The notes under the pieces are model-generated. The model did not search any database and was not told the origin of the DNA. It saw only the letters and a program-made list of their open reading frames with translations. This document shows, in pieces, positions 1 through 10,551 of a stretch of DNA of 64,000 nucleotides. The stretch covers positions 110,242,542-110,306,541 of the forward strand of contig CM060704.1 in the NCBI GenBank assembly GCA_030686995.1, in the 5' to 3' direction. This DNA is from Artemisia argyi. Taxonomy: Eukaryota > Streptophyta > Magnoliopsida > Asterales > Asteraceae. Made by a program: the position numbers and the translations under genes. Every line of letters starts with the position of its first letter. Within the stretch, counting starts at the first letter, position 1.

Positions 1-591
1 CTTTGGGTAGTGGCACCTAGTTATCTTTATCTTTGGGTAGTGGCACCCAGTTTTCTTTATCTTTGGGAAGTGGCTCTCAGTATTTGTAAGTTATGCATGA
101 GATTTAACTGTGTGACATATTCAAGTGCTCGTATATACATATTACTTGCTTATACTATACTTTAGCAGTAGGTTGTAAACACACAGGTTGCAAGTCTTGT
201 ATGGGCGGGATTTGCAATTGAGTGGATTTACAATTTCTTTGCTGTGGAAAACAATCTCTAAAGACTTTTTGACTGTTTTAAAACAAACTCTATGAACTCA
301 CCAACCTTTGTGTTGACACTTTTAGCATGTGTTTATCTCAGGTCCATAATGAGCAAGGATGGTACGGAGGAGCACGGATTCTTACGAAGGCTATAAATTT
401 TACTATCATTCAAAAACTTATTCAACAAACTTTGAAACCACTGGAACCTCATTTTGTAAACTCTGATATTCGAATGATAAATGTTTTAAAATTACTAAAT
501 TGATAATCGTTTTCTACTGAAAAACTGTGAGCTATGAAGTAACACCCAATCTTTATTCCGCTGCAAATATTTTAAAATTGGGGGTGTTACA
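1..591 (+). repeat. 3' part of a Tekay/Del-like Ty3 LTR (5' LTR, cut by window edge)
   Basis: This stretch closely matches 13218-13808, including the last two full units of a 30-bp tandem repeat at 18-77 and the terminal GGGGGTGTTACA. A tRNA-Met-like primer site follows after three bases, so this is the 3' end of a 5' LTR. Ending in TGTTACA is typical of Tekay/Del-type LTRs, which usually begin with the inverted complement. The beginning lies outside the window. Confidence 0.8.
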
Positions 592-593
592 GA

Positions 594-607
594 TTGGCAT
601 CAGAGCC
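594..607 (+). other. Primer binding site, tRNA-Met type
   Basis: The run TTGGCATCAGAGCC lies three bases after the LTR end. It differs at one base from the usual TGGTATCAGAGC site complementary to the 3' end of initiator tRNA-Met. It fixes the element as plus-strand and the LTR end at 591. Confidence 0.8.
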
Positions 608-920
608 TTGGTTATAGTGAAACAGGTCTAACTTAGATCTGAACTATAACCGTTTTTACAAACAAAACATTTTATAGCTTTTACGCTCTCCGTGCCTTCT
701 ATCTGCCAGACGATTATGGAACTTCTAGATAATTTATGCTACAACAACACTCTATTATATTGATATATACCCCTTATATATTTCAAGTATTATACAAATC
801 CTTCCTAATTGTCTTACTCCCATCTTTATAGATGCGTATGACATACTCTTTCAGTATCCCTAAAAATCCGCACATAAATTACTTTGTCGATTAGTATGGA
901 TGTTAAGTCAGAATTTTAAG

Positions 921-1061
921 ATGATTTACAATGTCTTAATTTGAATGGATTGGGACGCCCTTTTATTCAAATCAAGAAATTGTACATCATTGAACCATAA
1001 GTCTATATTTCCTTAGTTACATAGTTTGGGACGCTTCTCTATGTAAATAACGAAATATAGA
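921..1061 (+). other. Two consecutive hairpins with GGGACGC loops
   Basis: Hairpin A has arms 921-946 and 965-990, with about 23 of 26 positions complementary and an 18-nt loop. Hairpin B has arms 1002-1024 and 1039-1061, with about 21 of 23 complementary and a 14-nt loop. Both loops carry TTGGGACGC, so a GACG tetraloop can be closed by short G-C or G-U pairs. They sit about 320 nt downstream of the primer site in the sense orientation of the retroelement, where packaging and dimerisation signals lie in retroviruses. That function is an inference. Confidence 0.6.
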
Positions 1062-1830
1062 TAAATAGGTTTAATTATATCTGAAATAACATGCATATGA
1101 AACCAAGAACCACTAAATTTCATTAGAAACTCCGTATATTGATACACAACGATACAATTAGCATTGGTAATTCTATTGTTACAAATACCACTAGGTAAGG
1201 CAGGGAATAACCAATTGGTTGGCCTGCCAAGCCGATGAAAAATACCACTATCTCTTACCCTCATATTTCGTCCACACTAACAGCCAAAACCACAATTAGC
1301 ACGAGAAGTGCTATAATCAAATCCAAAGGCTCCAAATCTTCCTTTGGGATGTGGGCCAAGAAGATGTCTGCAACAACATACAAAAGTATGGGAACAGTAT
1401 AGGTGTATGACATTTTAAAATCTTTGGATGAAAGAAATATGAGTGGTGAAGAGGAAAAGGTGGGATATGTAAGGCGGTAGCCGTAGACTACTATCCTACC
1501 CACAGACGTTCCCTATTCACTACACAAAGACAAAATGACTTTAATTATTCCCAAAGGCTGATAATCCGATGATTTTTCTCTACGTCCTTATCCAAAATTC
1601 TCTTTGTAAAAATCTGTAGCAACAAAACTATTTGTTTAACGGGTAGGTTACCCGCACAGATTTTTGCAATTGTAAATCATGAGAAATATCTAAACACGAC
1701 AAAATAAATAAATTCTCATCCAAATTGCGCTCACAAGGGATTTTATTTAACCATTCAGACGACAGATTCTTAAAAACAGACTTGACAGAAATACTTAAAA
1801 ACATTACAAACAAACTAAAACCATCACACT

Positions 1831-2463
1831 TCAAGGGTAGTCTGAGTGATCCCAAGTCTGAGAGTTGTTGGAGTCATAACCATCATTTTAAGGATCAAAA
1901 TTCGCCAACCTCTCTTCCTCTATCTGAGCCTCCCACCTGCTCAGCTCCCGCACCATGTCAGAAGTCCAACCACCATCACCAACATCCACATTTTCCTCAA
2001 AGCTTGGCTGGAAGTGATCCAGATGAGGCAATTATTGTTGTTGCTCAACAACTCTTGGTGCGGATGAACTTGATGCACCATCTTGAGGTTGTTGTGGTGG
2101 TGGTAGTTTTTGTTGTTGTTGTTGTTCAACCCCAACAACACCAAAATTTTCTTCAAAACTCCAACGAATTTTATTGGAGATCTGGGCCTGGGTTTGACCG
2201 ACACAAGCCCGCAACGATTCAATAACAACGGCGTTCTTGTGGCACTCATCTTGCAAGAACTTGTCAATCACCTATTTCCTATCCGCCGATATGTCTGTGC
2301 ATCTCACGTAGCGTTCTCTAAGTTCTTGATTCAATTGTTTTGCCATCTCAAACTGCTTAATGGCCTCCACAAAAGCATTTTGGCGATCCACATCACTATT
2401 CTCAGTTTCTGCCTTGATAAACAATCGAAATTGTTCAGGGGTATGTGGAAGTCTGCAAGTCAT
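1831..2463 (-). pseudogene. Decayed antisense gene inside the Tekay-like element, unidentified
   Basis: One minus-strand frame of 211 codons runs from an ATG at 2463 to a TGA at 1831-1833. It is interrupted only by three in-frame stops: TAG at 2272-2274, TAA at 2032-2034 and TAA at 1888-1890. The translation looks like a real protein. It has a charged helical N-terminal half (LPHTPEQFRLFIKAE near the start), a Q- and P-rich middle (QQQQQ, PPPQQPQ), and an acidic C-terminus with aromatic residues (SRWEAQIEEE). I do not recognise the family. A minus-strand TATA-like box lies 48 bp upstream of the ATG, with a CA-repeat leader between. Antisense ORFs are known in some plant Ty3 elements of the Tat lineage (Grande, Retand type). 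This could be a comparable ORF or a captured host gene. A longer start at 2502 is possible but sits too close to the TATA box. Confidence 0.5.
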
Positions 2464-2510
2464 TGATTGTTTTGTGTGTGTGTGTGTGGATAACCCAAGC
2501 ATGCCAGCAG

Positions 2511-2518
2511 TATTTATA
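2511..2518 (-). promoter_or_regulatory. TATA-like box for the antisense gene
   Basis: The minus strand reads TATAAATA here, 48 bp upstream of the ATG at 2463. The leader between them is CA-repeat rich (TG repeat on plus at 2474-2488). Spacing is right for a plant core promoter, but there is no transcript evidence. Confidence 0.45.
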
Positions 2519-2884
2519 AGGGTTTGGAAATATTTTTTCTTTATCTTATTTTGGTAGACATGACCGTTAGTATTTACTGTTCACTAGCCGTTAATTTTCT
2601 TTTCACTATTCCTGACCGTTACTTTCTATATTTACAACCCTTGGATTCATTAATAGCAACATTTAAGTTTACTTTTGCTAACATGGAAAAACTTAACAAA
2701 ATTTCGTTTTCTCAATTTCTGAATAAAAATTTCTTTGATAATCCTTTGTCTATAATCCCTTACCCCAGTAATCACTTTAAACTTGAATTCCGAGACGGAA
2801 TTCAGAATGAGGAGTGGGTACTGTAAAACCCGGCAAAAATCCATATAATTAACAACGTTTGAATTATATACTTATCTCTGTCAT

Positions 2885-4308
2885 TGATGAGGCAAAAAAT
2901 GAACCACTTTTAGGGGGTCATTTAAGCCCGGAATTGAATTTATTTGATCAAATATTACCCTAAATCGTTCCTTTTGTGATTTTAGGTACTTTGGGAGTGA
3001 ATTCTGGAAAAGGAAGCAATTTGGACGTTTTTGGAGGATAAAAGTGAAGAAAACGGCAAAGACTTAATTTTCCATGCTGAGAACAGTACCTGACGGCGTT
3101 AAGAAGACAATCATGACGGCGTCAAGAGTAAAAACCATGACGACCCAGTGAAAATCTGAAGGCGTTACAACAAGGGCGTCAAGACAATTTTTGGTGACGG
3201 CCTGCATAAAGAGTATACATGACGGCGTCAGACCCAGATCTAGGCAGTCCGAGAAACTATTTGGCGGCGAGATGACGGCGTCAGACTTTTGTTCTTGACG
3301 CCGTCACCTATCAAACTCTATATATAGTTTTCTATTTTTCATTCATTAAAGAGGAACTTGTGTGGAGAATACTAGGGCCGAACTTTGTAAACCCTAGGTC
3401 GTATTTTACAGTGTTTTCAAGGGTTTTCACCCCTTGAATCCTTTCATGTTCAATTGAGATAAGTCTTCTCTTAATTCATTCAATATGTCTATGTGTTGTT
3501 TGAATTTATCTTATGCTTGTCTTAATTTCAACATGCTAGGCTAGATCTATCTTGTGTTTGCTTAGATGTAATGAAACCTAGATGTTAATTATGTGTTGAT
3601 TACTTGTTTATAGTTGTATTGGATGAATGATTTCAATGTTAGGCTTAAGAAAACTGGCAGATCTCCATTGTGTAACATGCTTGAACGTCTTAGGAAACAT
3701 GAACCGATGTGTACTAGGTTTTATTGGTTGTATTTAATGCATGAGCAAATTCTAGTGATCCCATGTTAGGAGCTTCTTAGCCGGCTCGACATAGGAGTGA
3801 AGTAGGCGCTCATAGGATTGGGGAAGTAAGTACACCACCCCATGAATGGTATTAAGGAATACAATCCGTCATCCACGCAACTGTAACAAGTAATTAACAT
3901 GCAAAAGATGTCTAGGGAGTAGTGAAATCTAAGTAAACACAATTCTCCCATATATTGCTCACAACTCTAGTTTAATTTAGTTTATTTTCATTTTTAGTAT
4001 TTTATTTTGATTGCATCTTTAGTATTGGGTTAGTTGACTAGCAACTAATTCCGCCCAACTCCTTCAAAACCGAGATTTTTACTTGCTTTTATAAAAATAT
4101 AAAAATACAAAAAGAATCATCCCTCATCTCTAGACCTAGTCTTTAGGTTTTCTAATCCTAGCGACACTATTCCTAGCTAAACGATCAATCCCCCGGTACT
4201 TATCATTATACTATACTACATCGATCAGGTACACTGCCTGGTGGGGGTTGTAAGCTTCTCGAGATCCCTCGAGAGGTAAAGCTTGGTGCAATCCCTACGC
4301 ACATCAAG
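2885..4308 (+). repeat. LTR 1 of the gag-only element
   Basis: The repeat starts TGATGA and ends CATCA just before the primer site. It aligns along its whole length with 9178-10545, with scattered substitutions and one indel of about 54 bp, so the copies are a few percent diverged by eye. A core promoter (TATATATAG at 3319-3327) follows a cluster of TGACG-containing palindromes. A short CTCGAG-centred inverted repeat lies near the 3' end (about 4250-4284) and is conserved in LTR 2. Confidence 0.85.
3091..3327 (+). promoter_or_regulatory. TGACGGCGTCA palindrome cluster upstream of TATA box
   Basis: Full or partial copies of TGACGGCGTCA start at about 3091, 3114, 3138, 3158, 3173, 3194, 3220 and 3273, with the inverse TGACGCCGTCA at 3296. 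The last is about 13 bp before TATATATAG (3319-3327). TGACG is the core bound by plant TGA-type bZIP factors (as-1 element), and the palindrome joins two cores. The cluster is conserved in LTR 2 apart from one deleted stretch. A role as enhancer is inferred from position and motif only. Confidence 0.55.
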
Positions 4309-4312
4309 TTTT

Positions 4313-4330
4313 TGGCGCCGCAGCCTGGGG
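4313..4330 (+). other. Primer binding site, tRNA-Asp type
   Basis: TGGCGCCGCAGCCTGGGG follows the LTR by four bases. It resembles the tRNA-Asp-complementary site TGGCGCCGTTGCCGGGGA used by Athila and Tat elements, with mismatches in the middle. The same site recurs at 10552 after LTR 2. Confidence 0.75.
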
Positions 4331-4477
4331 AATAGTTATTGTCTAGGTTAGAATCTCTTTTTATTAGGTCTACTTGCTAGATTCCTTTCTAGTAAGATTT
4401 TATTTTTATTTTTAGGTTCTCTTTAGTCTATCTTATTTCTTCGTGTTTTTGTTCGTAACTTTTCACCATCCGACATC

Positions 4478-6722
4478 ATGGACGACGGTAACATCTTTGA
4501 ACCCGTCATCCCACCACAACAAAACCCACCACTAGATAACCAACCTCTTAGGCCCCGAACCTTAGGAGAGTATTCCCGACCTAGCCACCAAGGCTACCGA
4601 AACACCATTGAGCTTACCCAAGGAGCCAATGTGATCCCCTTGCGATCCGACACCATCCGGTTGGTGCAAAGCGGATGTGCATTCCCTGGACTTCGTTCCG
4701 AAGATCCAAACCAACATCTCAAGGACTTCCTTAAAATCGCAGATTCTATAGACCTTGATGTTACAACTAGAGAGTCAACCCGATTACGCCTATTCCAATT
4801 CTCTCTACGTGATCAAGCTAGTCAATGGCTTGAACGTTTACCCGCAGGATCCATCACCTCATGGGATGATCTCACCACTCGTTTCCTTGCTCAATTTTTC
4901 CCACCGGGGAGAACTACCAAGCTTAGAAATGACATCTTGATGTTCCAACAACGTCAAAGTGAAACTCTATATGAAACATGGACTCGATTCAAGGACTTAC
5001 TCCAAAAAGTCCCTCATCATGGCATAGATCTTTGGCTCCATGTCCAAATCTTCTATGACCATATCGATCTCTCCATAAGGCGAGCCATTGACCAATCGGC
5101 CGGTGGTAAGCTACATGATCTAAGTGCGGAACAATTATGGGAACTCATAGAAGATCTTGCTCTCTATGACAACGAAAGTTGGAATGATCCCCGTGAATTG
5201 AACAAAACGGTCAAGGCAATATCTTTGCCTTCGAACAATTCTAGCACTCCCGACCGTAGGATCATGGAACTTGAGGACCAAGTCAAGTTTCTCATGAAAT
5301 ATTACGAAGCTCCTAAGCCTTCAAGCCAAGTGAACAAAATCACTTCTTCATGCGAATTATGTAGTGGTCCCATGACACTCGTGATTGTGTGGAACTCCCC
5401 GGAACAGCTTTTGCGGACTACGCATCCTCGCGTACCGACGAAGCGGGAGATAAGTGGTACACTTTCAAACCCGAGCCAATCCCTTAAGGTGATTCCTACA
5501 ACTCCTCTTGGAAAAATCACCCAAACCTTAGGTGGAAACAAAACCAAGCCAATTCTTCCAATCCGCCTAATCGTTACCAACCAAACGGTCCACCCTCCAA
5601 CCGTACTTTCAACAACAATCCTTCTAACAACTATGGTAGTACCAACAATCTTGAAGGATTGATGTCTAAGTTCATGGCATCTCAAGAGGCTCGCATAGCT
5701 AGGTTTGAAGCCGAATTCAACCAACAACAAACGGAGATGACCAACAAGATAGACAACTTGTTGAAAGCCCTCAACAACCAAGCGTTAACTACACCTAGGA
5801 AGGACACTAGGGACGCCAATAACGGAATCCAAATTAAGGACCCCTCATCATCCAAACATGTCCACATTGTCAATGTTGTCACCATTAAGCCAATAGATAA
5901 GGAGATAGAAGAAAGTGACAAAGATGAAGTTGAAGTAGAAACCGAGACTAGGGATGAAATTAGGGAAGTTGAGGTTAATAAGGGAGAGGAGTTAGAGGAA
6001 GTAGAGACTACAGAAAAGCACTTTGATAAGTTGCCCACCAAGGAAGAATGGGAATACCATAAGGATTTATTCGATGGCCCCGAGACACCATATATCCTTG
6101 GCACACCCCTTATCAAAATGGGAGACCCCTCTAACATCAACATACCATGCAACATTGGGCATATGCATATATAGAAAGCCTATATCGATCCTAGATCTCC
6201 TATAAACATCATGACTAGGACTTATTATAATTGGGTAATGAAGAAACAACTTGGTTATAGGATGATGCCCAATAAGAATTTGATAAGTAATTTTGTAGGA
6301 AGAGTGAAGGGATTGCATGTGATATAGGTAATTTCACCTATGAGATCGATTTTATGATAGTAGAAGATACTCGCCCGGTGATAGATGATTACCTAAGCCA
6401 AGTAGTATTCGGAAAACCATTTGTTGAGACCACTAAGATGAGTTATGATCCGACTTTAGGGATAGTTAGGTTCAAGGAGGAGAATGATGAGATTGCCTAC
6501 CAACTGCCCTATAAGATTGAGCAATACCGCCTCTTGTCAAATATAGAAAAGGAACACAAACAAGCAGCTTACTATAGGAATGATGAGGATAGACGTAGAG
6601 GAGTAGAGTATGTGATGAATAGGATGCTTGGTTTCTACAAAGAATGCTTGCAACTAGGTCCGGAATACAAAACTGGTGTAGGAGATGACCTAGAGGATGG
6701 AAGCAACAATGAGGTCACGTAG
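4478..6722 (+). pseudogene. Gag-like 'Orf1' of the gag-only element, frameshifted
   Basis: The first open frame (4478-5662) starts MDDGNIFEPV and carries a retrotransposon gag domain around residues 60-210 (FSLRDQASQWLERLPAGSI, then RTTKLRNDI and ETLYETWTRFKDLL). At about 5370, in a C run, the frame is lost by one base. The zinc-knuckle signature (C-x2-C-x3-H-x4-C) is completed only in the next frame. That frame has a TAA at 5485-5487, then stays open with a coiled-coil-like MASQEARIARFEAEF segment to a TAG at 6172-6174. A further frame change near 6320 leads into 6354-6722, which ends the gene. The region 6160-6450 looks like a retroviral-type aspartic protease fold, but reads IDPRSPINIM where an active enzyme has D-S/T-G. 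At least two frame changes and two stops mark it as dead. Confidence 0.75.
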
Positions 6723-9177
6723 TAACCCATGACCTTGAGTCTAGATACAAGACTCGTAAATAAAGAAAAGCGCTTCTTGGGAGGCAACCCATGTTTTGTG
6801 TGATTTTTATTTTTGTTTGTTTGTTATTTGCTTCCGTATGCATGCTTTATTTTTTTTTATTGTTGGTAGATCATGTTTCAAAACTAAAATAGTGAAAATA
6901 CTTTATTTTGTTGTTTGGCTTAGTCTTAACTTCATCCAAAAGTATTTTTGCAAAAGATAAGTGTAAGGGGAAACTCCAAATATATTTTTTAAGAAACAAA
7001 ACCCGATCATGATTCTCCACAATATTAAGTGAACATGTATATTCGTATTTGTTAGAGTCAAATGCTTGTATCGAGTCATAATGAAGTTTTGCAAGATTTT
7101 CTAGGAAGTAGGATGAAGTTTTTCTAGAAATTTTCCGGAAACTTAACATAAGAATTTCTGCAGGTCACTTCTGACGGCGTCACGAGTTTACTCTTGATGG
7201 CGTCACGTGTAAAAATCTGGAAATTTTACCAGTTTTGTTTTTTCTAACGGAGTCTTAAAGTTTTTGTTGAATTATTAGTTTTATAATCTCCAGGAAATCT
7301 GCAAACATCATTCCACAAGCATTATATCTTACTTTGTTTTCTAGGATTTATTAGCATATGTAGATTGCCGCCGATTTTATGCGAGGTTGCCTTGTCTGTT
7401 TTCTCAGGTTTTACAGGTTATGTATGACAAGAAGATGATTATTATTCTGGAAGGGAAGCTTTGATTGTTCATTTTCTTGGAGGAAGATCTAACCTGGCCA
7501 CCTTATTATCCATACCGAGCGAATCAGGGGAGTATTTGATTTCATTCTTTTACCTGTTTTACTTTTACATTCTTTACTTGAACACTGGGGACAATGTTCA
7601 TCCTAAGTGTAAGGGGAGGGTAAAATGATGATACCTTACAGATACACTTTCGCTTGAGTTTGTTTGTTTGATAGTAGATGTGTAATAAAACTATGAGAAA
7701 TACTTGTTAGTGCAATTTTAGCGCCAAATTTAAATTTTTTTACAACATTTAGGAGTGAAACTTTAGCCATAGCAAGCGTCTCATGGATAGGAAATTGTAT
7801 GACTAGCACAAAACCGTATCATTCAGAAAAATTTTCCACCCAAATATGTGAGGTTCGCCTTTGGATTTGATAGGAAAAGCATTTACTTTTAGTGCTTATG
7901 AGTGTACCGGTAGCATTTAGATTCTAGAACTTGCGTTAGTGATGCATCCCAAGACCGCTAGTGAGACTACATTCGTGTAGTAGGATTTACTACATGATAA
8001 GAGGCATTAGGATTACCCTTGTGTTAAACCCGTATCATAATTACTTGACCATTTAAAGTCATATTACTTGGCTAGTTAAGTCAATTAATTTTTCCCACAC
8101 CTTAGCGTTGTACTCATTTTTAGTACAAGAAACCCCTAGTACACCCCTCCGAGCCTATCTTTTCGTTTCTAACTTTAAGCATTTTACTTAAAGGAAGAAT
8201 TTGTTACACCCACTTAAATGTACACCCAAATCGCCTTAGCCTTCCGTGTATGCACTCATCTTTAGTGCATTATTGTTATTTGTTAAACCCTAAGTTAATT
8301 ATCGAATTAATTACATGGTTGCTAAGTCGAGTCATATCCTTGTACATATTGTTTTGGGACGATTGGGACGATTGGGTAAAGTACTTATTTTATGGAGTAA
8401 TGGGGAAGAACATCATATATTACCCCCATATGTGCATTAATCTTAAAAGTACTCCAAGTGTTTTGATTATCTTAATTCGAGTCATTAGATTAGTTTATTG
8501 TAAAGTATGTAAAAATTCAAGTGTAAGGGGAATTTTCATTCCCTATGATGTATTATTTTGGATGGTAGGGTAAGAGTGTATGCAAAAATAAAAAATAATA
8601 AAAAAAATAAAAAATCGAAAAAAAAACATACGGACTACCATCCCGTTTCATTCTATGTTCATTTTATGTTTTTGTTATTTTTCATTTATTAGCTTAAGTC
8701 GAGTCTAGTCTTGGCTTAGCAACGCCATATTGTACATGTAATTAACTAAGATTGTTAACTCGCCACCAGTAAAGACTGCCTATATCCAACAAAACCGTGT
8801 ATTCCATATCCCTACACCTAACGTTACAACCCTTTAAAAAGACCTCTTTGATAGTCTATCTTAGGTGCTTACGCCATGTGGTGGAGGTTTGATCCTTTCC
8901 CAAGCCTATGGTAATCTATTTTGCTATGACAGGTAGTGAGAGATATTTTTCGTTTTCATATTGTGATATTACTTTATTACACCCGAGAGATGTGAGTATC
9001 TAAACACTATTTGTGAGGTGCTAGTGTATGACCTCCGTGCTTGTCTTTAGTCTTTAGTAGAACGATTATTTGTTGTAATTACTTTTATATTAGTGTTAAA
9101 TGACCCCTAACTTGTATTTTGATTAGAATAAAAGCGCATTTGTTTGAGGACAAGCAAATCTCAAGTGTAAGGGTATA
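6723..9177 (+). other. Non-coding 3' region of the gag-only element
   Basis: No pol frame exists here on either strand. The motif AAGTGTAAGGG occurs at 6959, 7605, 8519 and 9163. The last copy lies directly before LTR 2 and would be the polypurine tract, so the others are tract-like duplicates. TGACGGCGTCAC and a near copy, as found in the LTR promoter, occur at about 7172 and 7198. A short GATTGGGAC direct repeat is at about 8355-8380. The region is otherwise AT-rich spacer. Confidence 0.6.
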
Positions 9178-10545
9178 TGATGATTCGAAAAATGAACCAC
9201 TTTTAGGGGGTCATTTAAGCCCGGAATTGAATTTATTTGATCAAATATTGCCCTAAATCGTTCCTTTTGTGATTTTAGGTACTTTGGGAGCGAATTCTGG
9301 AAAAGGAAGCAATTCGGACGTTTTCGGAGCATAAAAGTGAGGAAAACGGCAAAGACTTAATTTTCCATGCTGAGAACAGTACCTGACGGCGTCAAGAAGA
9401 CAATCATGACGACTTCAAGAGTAAAAACCATGACGACCCAGTGAAAATTTGAAGGCGTCACAACAAGGGCGTCAAGACAATTTTTGGTGACGGCCCGCAT
9501 AAGGAGTATACATGACGGCGTCAGACTTTTGTTCTTCACGCCGTCACCTATCAGACTCTATATATAGTTTTCTATTTTTCATTCATTAAAGAGGAACTTG
9601 TGTGGAGAATACTAGGGCCGAACTTTGTAAACCCTAGGTCGTATTTTACAGTGTTTTCAAGGGTTTTCACCCCTTTAATCCTTTCATGTTCAATTGAGAT
9701 AAGTCTTCTCTTAATTCATTCAATATGTCTATGTGTTGTTTGAATTTATCTTATGCTTGTCTTAATTTCAACATGCTAGGCTAGATCTATCTTGTGTTTG
9801 CTTAGATGTAATGAAACCTAGATGTTAATTATATGTTGATTACTTGTTTATAGTTGTATTGGATGAATGATTTCAATGTTAGGCTTAAGAAAACTGGCAG
9901 ATCTTCATTGTGTAACATGCTTGAACATCTTAGGAAACATGAACTGATGTGTACTAGGTTTTATTGGTTGTATTTAATGCATGAGCAAATTCTAGTGATC
10001 CCATGTTAGGAGCTTCTTAGCCGGCTCGACATAGGAGTGAAGTAGGCGCTCATAGATTGGGGAAGTAAGTACGCCACCCCATGAATGGTATTAAGGAATA
10101 CAATCCGTCATCCACACAACTGTAACAAGTAATTAACATGTAAAAGATGTCTAGGGAGTAGTGAAATCTAAGTAAACACAATTCTCCCATATATTGCTCA
10201 CAACTCTAGTTTAATTTAGTTTATTTTCATTTTTAGTATTTTATTTTGATTGCATCTTTAGTATTGGGTTAGTTGACTAGCAACTAATTCCGCCCAACTC
10301 CTTCAAAACCGAGATTTTTACTTGCTTTCATAAAAATATAAAAATACAAAAAGAATCATCCCTCATCTCTAGACCTAGTCTTTAGGTTTTCTAATCCTAG
10401 CGACACTATTCCTAGCTGAACGATCAATCCCCCGGTACTTATCATTATACTATACTACATCGATCAGGTACACTGCCTGGTGGGGGTTGTAAGCTTCTCG
10501 AGATCCCTCGAGAGGTAAAGCTTGGTGCAATCCCTACGCACATCA
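9178..10545 (+). repeat. LTR 2 of the gag-only element
   Basis: This is homologous to 2885-4308 end to end. It lacks about 54 bp of the U3 region present in LTR 1. The missing piece is bounded in LTR 1 by two copies of ATGACGGCGTCAGAC, so the loss is explained by recombination or slippage between these repeats. The TATA box and the rest of the LTR are retained. Confidence 0.85.
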
Positions 10546-10551
10546 AGTTTT

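Larger units (their letters stand above)
592..2884 (+). mobile_element. Internal region of the Tekay-like element, without recognisable gag or pol
   Basis: Between the primer site and the inserted gag-only element no plus-strand reading frame resembles gag, protease, RT or integrase. The region holds a two-hairpin leader (921-1061) and a decayed gene on the opposite strand (1831-2463). An internal region lacking gag-pol fits a LARD-like non-autonomous derivative. Deletion caused by the nested insertions is the alternative. Confidence 0.55.
2885..10545 (+). mobile_element. Gag-only Ty3/gypsy element (TR-GAG-like, Athila/Tat-type primer site)
   Basis: Two LTRs (2885-4308 and 9178-10545) flank a tRNA-Asp-type primer site, a gag-like gene and about 2.4 kb of non-coding sequence. 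No reverse transcriptase, RNase H or integrase frame is present, so the element must have depended on enzymes made elsewhere. The layout matches the gag-only TR-GAG elements described in plants. An internally deleted Athila relative is the alternative. After the second LTR the primer site and gag start occur again, so at least three LTRs were once arranged in tandem, most simply by unequal recombination. No target duplication can be read because the right side is rearranged. Confidence 0.75.

Noticed and set aside
1261..1503. A small hydrophobic minus-strand protein
   Set aside because: The hydrophobic stretch comes from AT-rich sequence. There is no promoter, family or partner to support it.
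8250..8573. A 107-residue plus-strand ORF
   Set aside because: It is within the non-coding tail of the gag-only element, with AT-driven composition and no pol motif.
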